NCBI GenBank assembly: GCA_021786655.1
Contig: JAJYMU010000164.1
Span: forward strand, 1-6,967
DNA: 6,967 nt
Source: Bacteroidota bacterium
GTDB taxonomy: Bacteria; Bacteroidota; Ignavibacteria; Ignavibacteriales; Melioribacteraceae
Direction: 5' to 3'
The first letter of the stretch is position 1, and each line of letters opens with the position of its first letter. The notes below the pieces were generated by a model that was not told the origin of the DNA, searched no databases, and saw nothing but the letters and a program-made list of their open reading frames with translations. This document shows positions 1 through 6,449 of this stretch, in pieces. The position numbers were made by a program, and so were the translations under genes.

Positions 1-565
1 ACGAAGCATCAACAGTATGCAAGAAGCGCGGCATCGTTGAAGGATTAAACACTGCCGCCCAAAAGTCGGTTAGTTCTGCTCTCCCGTTTTGAATTACAAA
101 TCCGGCTGGCGTTTGCTGCCATGAGTTTGCAACAATTATCCAGAAGGCAGAGATAGTAGCGCCAACGGCAACCATCAGCGCTGAGAACCAATGAACTCCT
201 TTAGAAACTCTCGATCTTCCGAAAATGTAGAGACCTAAAAAAGTTGATTCAAGAAAAAATGCAAAGACACCTTCGGCAGCTAAAGGCGCACCGAAAATGT
301 CTCCGACAAATTTTGAATACTCCGCCCAATTAGTTCCGAACTGAAATTCCATAACAACACCGCTTGCAACGCCAACGGCAAATATCAGTCCCAAAATTTT
401 TCCGAAGAATTTGCCAATCGAAACATAAACTTCATCTTTTTTCTTCCATCCAATCGTTTCGGCAATAACCAAGAGCCAAGAAAGTCCAATTGTCAATGGA
501 GGAAAGATGAAGTGAAACCCAATAGTCATAGCAAATTGAATACGGGCTAATAACACTGCATCCAT
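1..565 (-). CDS. cydA: Cytochrome bd ubiquinol oxidase subunit I (5' part, runs off the left edge)
   Basis: First 188 codons of a membrane-bound terminal oxidase subunit that oxidises quinol and, with CydB, reduces O2 to water at high affinity. The N-terminus (ARIQFAMTIGFHFIFPPLTI) is the CydA signature. H18 corresponds to the family's heme b595 ligand (His19 in E. coli). The stretch MEFQFGTNW (72-80), the pair E98 and E106 (E99/E107 in E. coli, proton path) and H183 (His186, heme b558 ligand) are all in place. Hydrophobic segments lie near residues 14-35, 53-72, 95-115 and 125-147. The start is set by GGAGG at 574-578, 8 nt before the ATG. The gene begins 39 nt after the rrf2 stop on the same strand, so the two are probably one operon with cydB expected beyond the left edge. 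No damage is seen in the visible part. Confidence 0.96.
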   Translation of the reverse strand, partial: MDAVLLARIQFAMTIGFHFIFPPLTIGLSWLLVIAETIGWKKKDEVYVSIGKFFGKILGLIFAVGVASGVVMEFQFGTNWAEYSKFVGDIFGAPLAAEGVFAFFLESTFLGLYIFGRSRVSKGVHWFSALMVAVGATISAFWIIVANSWQQTPAGFVIQNGRAELTDFWAAVFNPSTMPRFLHTVDAS

Positions 566-604
566 AATCCCTACCTCCGTTTAGTTTTTGAATGTTACAA
601 CAAG

Positions 605-1036
605 TTACCGCAAAACTTTTTTCTTTCTCTCTTCACTTTCTTTTGCGAGCAGCGCAATAGATTTACTGGCAAGAATTTCTTTTAGTTTCGCTTGCGCCTC
701 GCACCAGAGCGTATGAACAGTACACCATCTTTGATTTGAACAAAAATCTTTATCGATCAAACATTTATTTAATGCCATGTCGCCTTCAACGGCTTCGATA
801 ATTTCGAGCGGGGTTATTGATTCAGCAGGTCTGCCGAGTTTTATTCCGCCGCCAATTCCTCGTTGAGAAATAATCAATCCGGTTGAAGATAACTGAGAAA
901 TTATTTTGCGAAGGAATTTTTCCGGAATTTCGTTTGCGGAAGAAACATCGGAAATTTTGAATGATGACCCGTCGGCACTGCCGGCTAAATAAATCATCGC
1001 TCTGATTGCGTATTCACCGGTTAAAGTTAGCTGCAT
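605..1036 (-). CDS. Rrf2-family transcriptional regulator with IscR-like Cys/His ligand set
   Basis: 143-aa winged-helix DNA-binding protein of the Rrf2 family (IscR, NsrR, CymR, RsrR), the usual length. The N-terminus (LTLTGEYAIRAMIYLA) and the recognition region with the wing (EKFLRKIISQLSSTGLI, then a RGIGGGIKL turn at 59-67) are typical. C92, C99, C105 and H108 have nearly the spacing of the IscR 2Fe-2S ligands (C92, C98, C104, H107); a fourth Cys, C112, follows. This supports Fe-S cluster binding and therefore sensing of O2, NO, redox state or cluster supply. Directly upstream of cydA, it most likely controls bd-oxidase expression and itself. Subgroup (IscR-like or NsrR-like) cannot be fixed from the sequence alone. 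The start has only a weak AAAG upstream but matches the family N-terminus. The candidate operator is the palindrome at 1071-1097. Confidence 0.93.
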   Translation of the reverse strand: MQLTLTGEYAIRAMIYLAGSADGSSFKISDVSSANEIPEKFLRKIISQLSSTGLIISQRGIGGGIKLGRPAESITPLEIIEAVEGDMALNKCLIDKDFCSNQRWCTVHTLWCEAQAKLKEILASKSIALLAKESEERKKKVLR

Positions 1037-1051
1037 CTTTATTGAAACTAA

Positions 1052-1082
1052 ATTATCAAAATGAACGGGTTAAATATGACAA
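1052..1082 (-). promoter_or_regulatory. Possible rrf2-cydA promoter overlapping the operator
   Basis: On the minus strand, TTGTCA (1077-1082) matches a sigma-70 -35 box at 5 of 6 positions and GATAAT (1052-1057) matches a -10 box at 5 of 6. The 19-nt spacer is longer than ideal, and promoters in the suspected phylum may use a different consensus, so this is tentative. If real, the -35 box lies inside the palindrome, so a bound regulator would block RNA polymerase. Confidence 0.25.
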
Positions 1083-1097
1083 ATTTTGTCTTATTTA
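1071..1097. promoter_or_regulatory. 27-bp near-perfect inverted repeat, candidate Rrf2 operator
   Basis: Left arm TAAATATGACAAA (1071-1083), centre T (1084), right arm TTTGTCTTATTTA (1085-1097). Of the 13 arm pairs only one (1077/1091) fails to match, and the inner GACAAA/TTTGTC is perfect. It sits between the divergent rrf2-cydA and lon-msrC-dnaX transcripts, 34 nt upstream of the rrf2 start. The size and dyad symmetry suit a dimeric winged-helix repressor, so autoregulation by the adjacent Rrf2 protein is the simplest reading. The assignment to that protein is inference from position. It does not look like an FNR, CRP or CIRCE site. Confidence 0.6.
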
Positions 1098-1264
1098 GCA
1101 ATAAAAAAATCTCGTTAACAGAAAATTAAATTCGAAGGAATTTTGTTTTCGAAATCACAATATAAATCATGAATGCAGAAAGGAATGCTTTTCTTGATAG
1201 CCCTTCGAATAATTGGTATATTTTCAATGCATTTAATCACTTCTGGAGACCCTATTTAATAGCT

Positions 1265-3682
1265 ATGAATGAAATCATTGTAAAACAACCCGACTATTCA
1301 TTGATCGAAAACATACCGCACGTTTTGCCGGTTCTTCCGCTGCGCGACAACGTGATATTTCCTTACATGATATTCCCCGTTTTGGTAGGAAGGGAACAGT
1401 CGATCAAAGCGGCGAACTTTGCGCTTGACGGTTCCAAATATATTTTTCTTTCGGCACAGAAAAGATCGAGCGTTGAAGAACCGACGAAGGAAGATATTTA
1501 TACCGATGGAACGATTGCTAAGATTATTCAAATATTAAAACTGCCAAACGGTTTGCTAAAAATTTTGGTGGATGGAATAATTCAGGGCAAAATTATTTCG
1601 TTTACGGATAGAACGGATTTCTTCGAAGCAGTAATTGAAATTGTTAATCCGCAGGACGCCGACCCAAAAGAGATGGATGCGCTGATGCGGCAAATGTCTA
1701 ATCTCTTTAAAGAGTATGTAAAAATAAACAAGACCATTCCGCAGGAAGCAATCAACGCATTCGACAACATCAACGAGATTGACCGAAAACTATTTTATGT
1801 GGCTGCAAACATTAATCAGGCAATAGAGGTTAAACAGAAAATTCTTCAAAAGTCTTCCATCAAAGAACAACTGTACGAGATTATTCGAATACTGAATTCG
1901 GAAATTGAAATTTTGAAGATTGAAAAAGAGATTGAAGGAAAGGTTCAGGAAAACATTGCCAAGACACAACGGAAATTTATAATTCAAGAGCAGATCAGAA
2001 TTCTTCAGGACGAATTAGGAGACGAAGAGGAAGCTTCGCCGGAGTTCATCAAGCTGAAAGATAAAATTGAAAAAGCCAAGATGCCTAAACTTGTCCGCGA
2101 GAAAGCTATTGAAGAGTTGAACAAGTTGAAAAAGACTCCGCCGAGTTCACCGGAATCGACTGTGATCAGAAATTATCTCGACTGGCTGATCGACATTCCG
2201 TGGCACAAAAGAACAAAAGATAATTTAGATGTAAAGAACGTCCGCAAAATTTTGGATGAAGATCATTACAGTTTGGATAAACCTAAGGAAAGAATTGTCG
2301 AGCATATCGCGGTTCTCAATCTTGTAAAAAATATGCGCGGACAAATTTTATGTTTTGTCGGACCTCCAGGAGTTGGTAAGACTTCGCTTGGCAAATCCAT
2401 TGCCCGCGCTCTAGGAAGAAATTTTGTGCGCATTTCTCTCGGCGGCGTTCGCGATGAAGCTGAAATCCGCGGTCATCGAAGAACTTACATCGGATCGATG
2501 CCGGGTAAAATAATTCAATCAATGAAACGTGCTAAAACGGTTAATCCAGTTATGCTTTTAGATGAGATCGACAAGATGAGTATGGATTTCCGCGGCGATC
2601 CGTCATCGGCAATGCTTGAAGTTTTAGACCCTGAACAGAATCATACTTTCAACGATCACTATCTCGATATAGATTACGATCTGTCGCAAGTTATGTTCAT
2701 TACTACTGCAAATGTTAGGTACAACATTCCATTGCCGCTTCAGGACAGGATGGAAATAATTGAACTGCCCGGTTACCTCGAACATGAAAAACTTCAAATT
2801 GCAAAACGACACATTATCCTGAAGCAGATCAAAGCTCATGGACTGGAAAAATATAATGTTGATTTCAAAGATGAAGCCGTTATAAAAATTATTATGGAAT
2901 ACACTCGCGAAGCAGGTGTTAGAAATTTGGAACGAGAGATAGCTTCCGTGCTTAGAAAAACCGCGCGGGAAATTATTCTGGCACAATCTCAAAACGGAAA
3001 GAAGAAAAAAGCGAAAAAGAAATTTGTTATCGATGAAGAGCTTATAGAAAAGTTTCTCGGTGTTCCCCACTTCAGAACTCAAAAAGCTGAAAAAGAATTG
3101 CGCGTTGGTAGCGTTACAGGTCTTGCATGGACAAGTGTCGGCGGCGACATTCTTCAGGTGGACGCAACCATCATGAATGGTTCGGAAAAACTTACGCTTA
3201 CCGGACAGATCGGAAACATCATGAAAGAATCCGCGCAGGCGGCATTGAGTTATCTTCGCTCCAATGCAAAAGAGTTCAAGTTGGATCCAGAATTTGCAAA
3301 AGGAAAAGAGATTCATATTCATTTGCCGGAAGGCGCAATACCGAAAGACGGTCCCAGCGCCGGTATTACGCTTGCATTGGCAATGTTTTCGGCGCTAAGC
3401 GGAAATCCGGCTCGCTCAGATGTTGCAATGACTGGCGAAATAACTTTGCGAGGAAAAATTTTGCCAATTGGCGGGTTGAATGAAAAACTTTTGGCAGCAA
3501 GAAGAAGCGGTATCAAAACTGTTTTGGTTCCAAAAGAAAATGAAAAAGATTTGACTGAGATTAAGGATGAAGTGAAAGAAGGATTGAAGATCATTCCGAT
3601 TCAAACAATAAAAGAAGCTTTGCCTTTTGTGTTTGATGCCAAGATTGCATTGAAGAAAATTCGTAAAAAGAAATCCAAATAA
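1265..3682 (+). CDS. lon: ATP-dependent protease La (Lon)
   Basis: Cytoplasmic AAA+ serine protease that unfolds and degrades misfolded, oxidised and short-lived regulatory proteins. With this start it is 805 aa, close to the usual ~780-820. Order: LON substrate-binding domain (about 20-215, opening LPVLPLRDNVIFP), coiled-coil linker (about 220-290), AAA+ module with Walker A GPPGVGKTS (366-374), Walker B LLDEID (D433, E434), sensor-1 N483 and sensor-2 R553, then the protease domain with catalytic S698 in PKDGPSAG and K741. The Ser-Lys gap of 43 equals that of E. coli (S679/K722). A Lys-rich loop (579-586) joins the AAA+ and protease domains, and the C-terminus is also basic. An in-frame ATG at 1169 would add 32 residues rich in aromatics and Asn without family resemblance; neither start has a well-spaced Shine-Dalgarno. 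A TATAAA at 1161-1166, if a -10 box, would exclude 1169. First gene of the lon-msrC-dnaX run. Confidence 0.96.
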   Translation: MNEIIVKQPDYSLIENIPHVLPVLPLRDNVIFPYMIFPVLVGREQSIKAANFALDGSKYIFLSAQKRSSVEEPTKEDIYTDGTIAKIIQILKLPNGLLKILVDGIIQGKIISFTDRTDFFEAVIEIVNPQDADPKEMDALMRQMSNLFKEYVKINKTIPQEAINAFDNINEIDRKLFYVAANINQAIEVKQKILQKSSIKEQLYEIIRILNSEIEILKIEKEIEGKVQENIAKTQRKFIIQEQIRILQDELGDEEEASPEFIKLKDKIEKAKMPKLVREKAIEELNKLKKTPPSSPESTVIRNYLDWLIDIPWHKRTKDNLDVKNVRKILDEDHYSLDKPKERIVEHIAVLNLVKNMRGQILCFVGPPGVGKTSLGKSIARALGRNFVRISLGGVRDEAEIRGHRRTYIGSMPGKIIQSMKRAKTVNPVMLLDEIDKMSMDFRGDPSSAMLEVLDPEQNHTFNDHYLDIDYDLSQVMFITTANVRYNIPLPLQDRMEIIELPGYLEHEKLQIAKRHIILKQIKAHGLEKYNVDFKDEAVIKIIMEYTREAGVRNLEREIASVLRKTAREIILAQSQNGKKKKAKKKFVIDEELIEKFLGVPHFRTQKAEKELRVGSVTGLAWTSVGGDILQVDATIMNGSEKLTLTGQIGNIMKESAQAALSYLRSNAKEFKLDPEFAKGKEIHIHLPEGAIPKDGPSAGITLALAMFSALSGNPARSDVAMTGEITLRGKILPIGGLNEKLLAARRSGIKTVLVPKENEKDLTEIKDEVKEGLKIIPIQTIKEALPFVFDAKIALKKIRKKKSK

Positions 3683-4197
3683 TGGCTGAAACAATTTTGG
3701 TTGATAAAAATCTTTCAGACGAAAAAATTTATGAATCGATTCTTCCGCAGATTGATTCGTTGCTAAATGCCGGTGAACCGTTGATTTCAAATCTTTCAAA
3801 TGTAACGGCGGCATTGAAAGAAGCGTTCGAAAAAATTAGCTGGGTTGGTTTCTATTTTCTGAAAGAAGAAAAACTCTTTCTCGGATCATTTCAAGGCAAG
3901 GTTGCTTGCACAGTTATTAACGTGGGTAACGGAGTTTGCGGAACTGCAGCACTGACGGAGGAAACTATTATCGTTGAAGACGTCGATAAATTTCCGGGAC
4001 ATATTGCATGCGACTCCGGCTCAAAATCTGAAATAGTTGTTCCGTTAATAGTTAATGGAAAAGTTATCGGTGTCTTGGATCTGGATAGTTATAGCTACTC
4101 CGCATTTAACAATACAGACAAAAAATATTTAGAAATGCTTTGCTTTATACTTTCTAATAAGTTAAAATTAGAAAAAACAATTCAGCTTCTCATCTGA
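3682..4197 (+). CDS. msrC: Free methionine-(R)-sulfoxide reductase, GAF domain (fRMsr)
   Basis: 171-aa cytoplasmic enzyme reducing free L-methionine-(R)-sulfoxide to methionine with thioredoxin-type electron donors. It is a single GAF fold. The family pattern is clear: WVGFYF (54-59), GSFQGKVAC (68-76), NVGNGVCGTAA (80-90), GHIACDS (106-112), SEIVVPL (116-122) and GVLDLDS (130-136). Cysteines C76, C86 and C110 have the exact spacing of E. coli YebR/MsrC C84, C94 and C118; C110 is the expected catalytic residue and the others the resolving cysteines. All three are present, so this is the enzyme rather than a generic GAF sensor. Its ATG overlaps the lon stop in TAATG, indicating translational coupling. 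No separate promoter is visible. Confidence 0.94.
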   Translation: MAETILVDKNLSDEKIYESILPQIDSLLNAGEPLISNLSNVTAALKEAFEKISWVGFYFLKEEKLFLGSFQGKVACTVINVGNGVCGTAALTEETIIVEDVDKFPGHIACDSGSKSEIVVPLIVNGKVIGVLDLDSYSYSAFNNTDKKYLEMLCFILSNKLKLEKTIQLLI

Positions 4198-4198
4198 C

Positions 4199-5866
4199 AT
4201 GAATGAAAACATGAAATATATCGTTACAGCTAGAAAATGGCGCCCACAAACTTTCGAAGAAGTTGTCGGACAGGCACACATCACAACAACATTAAAAAAT
4301 GCAATTCTGAACAACAGAATTGCACACGCATATTTATTTGCCGGTCCAAGGGGAGTTGGCAAAACCACAACCGCCAGAATTCTTGCGAAAGTATTGAACT
4401 GTCTCTATCCCAAAAACGGCGAGCCATGCAACGAATGCGAAATGTGTCAATCGTTTGCGAACTCACAAACGCTCGATATCATAGAAATTGACGGAGCTTC
4501 CAACAGAAGGATTGAAGAGATTAGAACTCTGCGCGAGTCAGTAAAGTACGCGCCAACAAAGGGCAATTACAAAGTTTATATCATTGATGAAGTGCATATG
4601 TTGACTACGGAATCATTCAACGCGCTTCTCAAAACCTTGGAAGAACCGCCCGAACACACTGTATTTATTTTCGCAACGACGGATGTACACAAAGTGCCTC
4701 TTACAATTGTCTCGCGCTGCCAGAGATTCGATTTCCGTCGAATTGAAATGGCTGCAATGAAAAAGCTTCTTAAAGAAATTGCCGACGCGGAAAAAATTTC
4801 TATCGATGACATGGCTCTTACTATCATCGCTAAAAAAGCTGATGGGGCTTTACGCGATGCTCAAAGTTTGTTCGATCAAGTTATTTCGTTCAGCGGCGAG
4901 AATGTTGATTCTAGTGACCTAGCAAAGATGTTAAATCTGATCGATGAAGAAATTTATTTTACAATTTCCGATTCCATACTTAGCAAAAACTTTTCTTCGG
5001 CGTTCGATGTAACTCAAAAAATATATGAGAACGGCTGGAACTTCATCGATTTCATGAATGGATTGATTGAACATTTCCGAAATATCATGACTGTAATTAT
5101 CACTAAGAAAAGTGATCTGATTGAAGAAGCCGATTTCTACAAGAAAAAGTATTTGGAATACTTAAATAAATTCTCGGAAGGTGATCTTCTTAGAATATTG
5201 GCTTTTCTGAACAAGGTTCAGTACGAATTGAAATCTTCGCCAAATCAGAAATTGAAAATTGAAATCTCACTTTGTCATCTTATCGGTTTGGAAAAATCTT
5301 CTACAATTTCCGAGTTGATAAGCAAAATCGGTAAGCAGGACAGTCCGAGCAAAGGTCAAGTGGTTTCTGATTTCAGCCAGGGCTATAGCGCATCTCCTAA
5401 AAAAGTAAATTCTAGCATTTCGAACGTTCGACCTGTGAAGAAAGAAGAAATTGTATTACCTGAAATAACTTCATTCGTTCCGCCGTCGGCTGAGAATTCT
5501 GAAGATCTCAATGAAATGATTGCAAAGTGGCGTTCTTTTGTTGAACAAGTACAAACCGATAAAATGTTTTTTGGTTCTATCTTGCTGAACGCAAATCTGG
5601 TTTCATATTCCAAGAACATGGTACAACTAGAAGTCGAACATCCTGAAGATGAAGACATAATTACAGAGAACAAAACATATCTTGATAAGAAGACCAAAGA
5701 AATTTTCGGTGAGAAAATAGATGTGAAAGTTTCAAAAGAAAAAAAATCTGTAGTAACAAAGAAATCTACAATTACAAATCATAGCAATAATTCCACACAG
5801 ACTGATGAAGACCCGATAGCCAATGCAATAATAAACGAGCTTGGCGGACGAGAAATTAAACGGTAG
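4199..5866 (+). CDS. dnaX: DNA polymerase III subunit gamma/tau (clamp loader ATPase)
   Basis: 555-aa AAA+ subunit that loads the sliding clamp and links polymerase to replisome. Seen in order: ARKWRPQTFEEVVGQ (11-25), Walker A GPRGVGKTT (49-57), zinc module C68, C77, C80, C83, Walker B/DEAH-like DEVH (130-133), sensor-1 SRC (172-174) with the arginine-finger type R173, then the lid and collar domain to about 370, a low-complexity linker (about 370-435), a small C-terminal alpha/beta domain (about 440-512) and a conserved-type tail DPIANAIINELGG (538-550). An ATG at codon 5 (4211) is an equally reasonable start because the family often begins MxYxVxARKWRP; I kept the first ATG because it follows the msrC stop by one base. 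An A8 run at 5739-5746 (codons 514-516) precedes the tail. The common dnaX-ybaB-recR order is not present: the gene is followed directly by a palindrome. Confidence 0.96.
   Translation: MNENMKYIVTARKWRPQTFEEVVGQAHITTTLKNAILNNRIAHAYLFAGPRGVGKTTTARILAKVLNCLYPKNGEPCNECEMCQSFANSQTLDIIEIDGASNRRIEEIRTLRESVKYAPTKGNYKVYIIDEVHMLTTESFNALLKTLEEPPEHTVFIFATTDVHKVPLTIVSRCQRFDFRRIEMAAMKKLLKEIADAEKISIDDMALTIIAKKADGALRDAQSLFDQVISFSGENVDSSDLAKMLNLIDEEIYFTISDSILSKNFSSAFDVTQKIYENGWNFIDFMNGLIEHFRNIMTVIITKKSDLIEEADFYKKKYLEYLNKFSEGDLLRILAFLNKVQYELKSSPNQKLKIEISLCHLIGLEKSSTISELISKIGKQDSPSKGQVVSDFSQGYSASPKKVNSSISNVRPVKKEEIVLPEITSFVPPSAENSEDLNEMIAKWRSFVEQVQTDKMFFGSILLNANLVSYSKNMVQLEVEHPEDEDIITENKTYLDKKTKEIFGEKIDVKVSKEKKSVVTKKSTITNHSNNSTQTDEDPIANAIINELGGREIKR
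5739..5746 (+). other. A8 run inside dnaX, possible slippage site
   Basis: Eight consecutive A bases cover codons GAA AAA AAA (E514-K516). One A fewer leads to CTG TAG, with the stop at 5751-5753 (product about 517 aa). One A more reaches TAG at 5782-5784 (about 527 aa). Either product keeps the ATPase core and small C-terminal domain but loses the tail. dnaX uses frameshifting in E. coli and transcript slippage at an A9 run in Thermus thermophilus to make a short form. Here the function is unproven, since A-rich lysine codons are common in this AT-rich genome. Confidence 0.3.
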
Positions 5867-5938
5867 TTTTACAATTAAACCTCCGAGGTTTTGCCACATA
5901 GTGGTGGCTATGCCAAAAACCTCGGAGGTTTTGTAAAA
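5867..5938. repeat. Long imperfect palindrome at the dnaX 3' end, possible operon terminator
   Basis: Perfect 16-bp arms, AAACCTCCGAGGTTTT at 5877-5892 and its complement at 5916-5931. An inner stem CATAG (5897-5901) / CTATG (5908-5912) closes on loop TGGTGG. Outer bases TTTTACAA (5867-5874) pair with TGTAAAA on the far side, leaving a 2-nt bulge. The element starts at the base right after the dnaX TAG. The 3' arm ends in TTTTG but no longer U tract follows, so it could be a weak bidirectional terminator, a processing or stability hairpin, or a member of a dispersed palindromic repeat family. Which of these cannot be told from one copy. Confidence 0.7.
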
Positions 5939-5978
5939 ATAACTCATCTTTACTATCAAGATATTCATAAGAATAAAT

Positions 5979-6083
5979 GCCGCTCCAGGTTACACTTGTC
6001 TGTCCGGACCGCTCCGACCCGCCTTGAATCACCAAAGGCGAGGCAGGCTCGATCGTCGGATCGAGGCGACCGATCCCCCAAGC
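5979..6083. repeat. G+C-rich structured patch with nested inverted repeats
   Basis: Visibly richer in G+C than all the sequence around it. It holds GTCCGGAC (6002-6009, palindromic), outer arms TCCGAC (6013-6018) / GTCGGA (6055-6060), a stem CGCCTT (6020-6025) / AAGGCG (6035-6040) with a 9-nt loop, and GGATCG (6058-6063) / CGATCC (6071-6076). Its last 18 bases, GCGACCGATCCCCCAAGC (6066-6083), recur exactly at 6315-6332. This looks like a degraded or composite mobile palindromic unit. The reading frame that happens to be open through it is not a convincing gene. Confidence 0.55.
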
Positions 6084-6168
6084 GAGACAGCAACTGATCA
6101 GTTTTTTATTAACAGTAAGAGGTTAGCTAAAAAGTAAAGCGAACAGTCTGTTCCCTCTACAGCAATTC

Positions 6169-6189
6169 GGATCGGTTTCAAACCGATCC
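6169..6189. repeat. REP-like palindrome, copy 1 (GGATCGGTTT type)
   Basis: GGATCGGTTT (6169-6178), C, AAACCGATCC (6180-6189): a perfect 10-bp inverted repeat around one base, followed by CTAC, giving the CCCTAC end also met in the neighbouring elements. The core ACCGATCC is shared with the copies ending at 6076 and 6326, so these belong to one local repeat family. Confidence 0.75.
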
Positions 6190-6216
6190 CTACTTTTTCA
6201 ATTTCGTTAACTGCAA

Positions 6217-6255
6217 GGGCTGAACATGCCTGCCGCAGGCTGGTTCAGCCCCTAC
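6217..6255. repeat. REP-like palindrome, GGGCTGAAC type
   Basis: Outer arms GGGCTGAAC (6217-6225) / GTTCAGCCC (6243-6251), a 2x2 internal loop, then inner stem GCCTG (6228-6232) / CAGGC (6236-6240) on loop CCG. The element ends in CCCCTAC (6249-6255), the same type of terminus as the GGATCGGT copies but with a different core. It should form a stable hairpin in RNA or single-stranded DNA. Confidence 0.75.
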
Positions 6256-6300
6256 GAAAACAAATTACTTCGTCAATAACGTCTTCTTTACTTGGACAAT

Positions 6301-6332
6301 GTAGGGATCGGTCTGCGACCGATCCCCCAAGC
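6301..6332. repeat. REP-like palindrome, copy 2 (GGGATCGGTC type)
   Basis: GTAGGGATCGGTC (6301-6313), loop TGC, then GACCGATCCC (6317-6326): perfect 10-bp arms GGGATCGGTC/GACCGATCCC. The right half through CCCCCAAGC (to 6332) is an exact 18-nt direct repeat of 6066-6083. Compared with the copy at 6169-6189 the core differs by a few bases, and each keeps a different half of the GTAGGG...CCCTAC ends. Confidence 0.8.
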
Positions 6333-6353
6333 TTGACCTACATGAGACGTTTT

Positions 6354-6390
6354 AAAAACAAAAAACCCTCGCTTGTGGCGAGGGCTTTTT
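6354..6390 (-). terminator. Strong intrinsic terminator, works on paper in both directions
   Basis: Stem CCCTCGC (6366-6372) / GCGAGGG (6378-6384) with a 5-nt loop. On the minus strand it is followed by six U (6360-6365), then G and five more U (6354-6358). On the plus strand it is followed by C and five U (6386-6390). Assigned to the minus strand because the small ORF at 6407-6487 lies just upstream in that direction; no plus-strand gene ends here. The AAAAAGC before the stem is also part of a separate 16-bp palindrome GCTTTTTGCAAAAAGC (6384-6399), so two mutually exclusive folds are possible. Confidence 0.85.
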
Positions 6391-6405
6391 GCAAAAAGCT
6401 AATAG

Positions 6406-6449
6406 CTTACAGCCTGCTTCGACTCGTGGAAGACGAGGCAGTAGGTAAG
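6406..6449 (-). promoter_or_regulatory. Nested stem-loop over the 3' half of the small ORF, attenuator-like
   Basis: Three nested stems share one axis: CTTAC (6406-6410) / GTAAG (6445-6449), CTGC (6414-6417) / GCAG (6438-6441), and CTCGT (6423-6427) / ACGAG (6433-6437) around a 5-nt loop. A 3x3 internal loop and one 5-nt bulge separate them. The structure spans the Ser-rich codons and the stop of the 26-codon ORF and is followed by a palindrome and an intrinsic terminator. Leader ORF, early hairpin and terminator in this order is the plan of ribosome-controlled attenuators. No structural gene follows, so the role is inferred only. Confidence 0.5.

Noticed and set aside
1092..1118. Possible CIRCE heat-shock element before lon (TTAGCA ... 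GTTAA)
   Set aside because: The CIRCE arms TTAGCACTC and GAGTGCTAA are not present; only a few end bases agree.
2624..3322. 232-codon minus-strand frame inside lon
   Set aside because: The lon frame carries all catalytic motifs there. The antisense translation is Phe/Asn-rich and without domain sense.
5891..6097. 68-codon plus-strand open frame
   Set aside because: It starts inside the palindrome, runs through the G+C-rich repeat patch, and has no Shine-Dalgarno or protein-like pattern. It is open only because of the local composition.
6092..6107. AACTGATCAGTT followed by a T run as an intrinsic terminator
   Set aside because: The palindrome has no loop and would leave at most a 3-4 bp stem, too weak to terminate.
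5867..6332. CRISPR-like array from the clustered repeats
   Set aside because: The units are palindromes of different types with irregular spacing and no repeat-spacer rhythm, and no cas gene is present.
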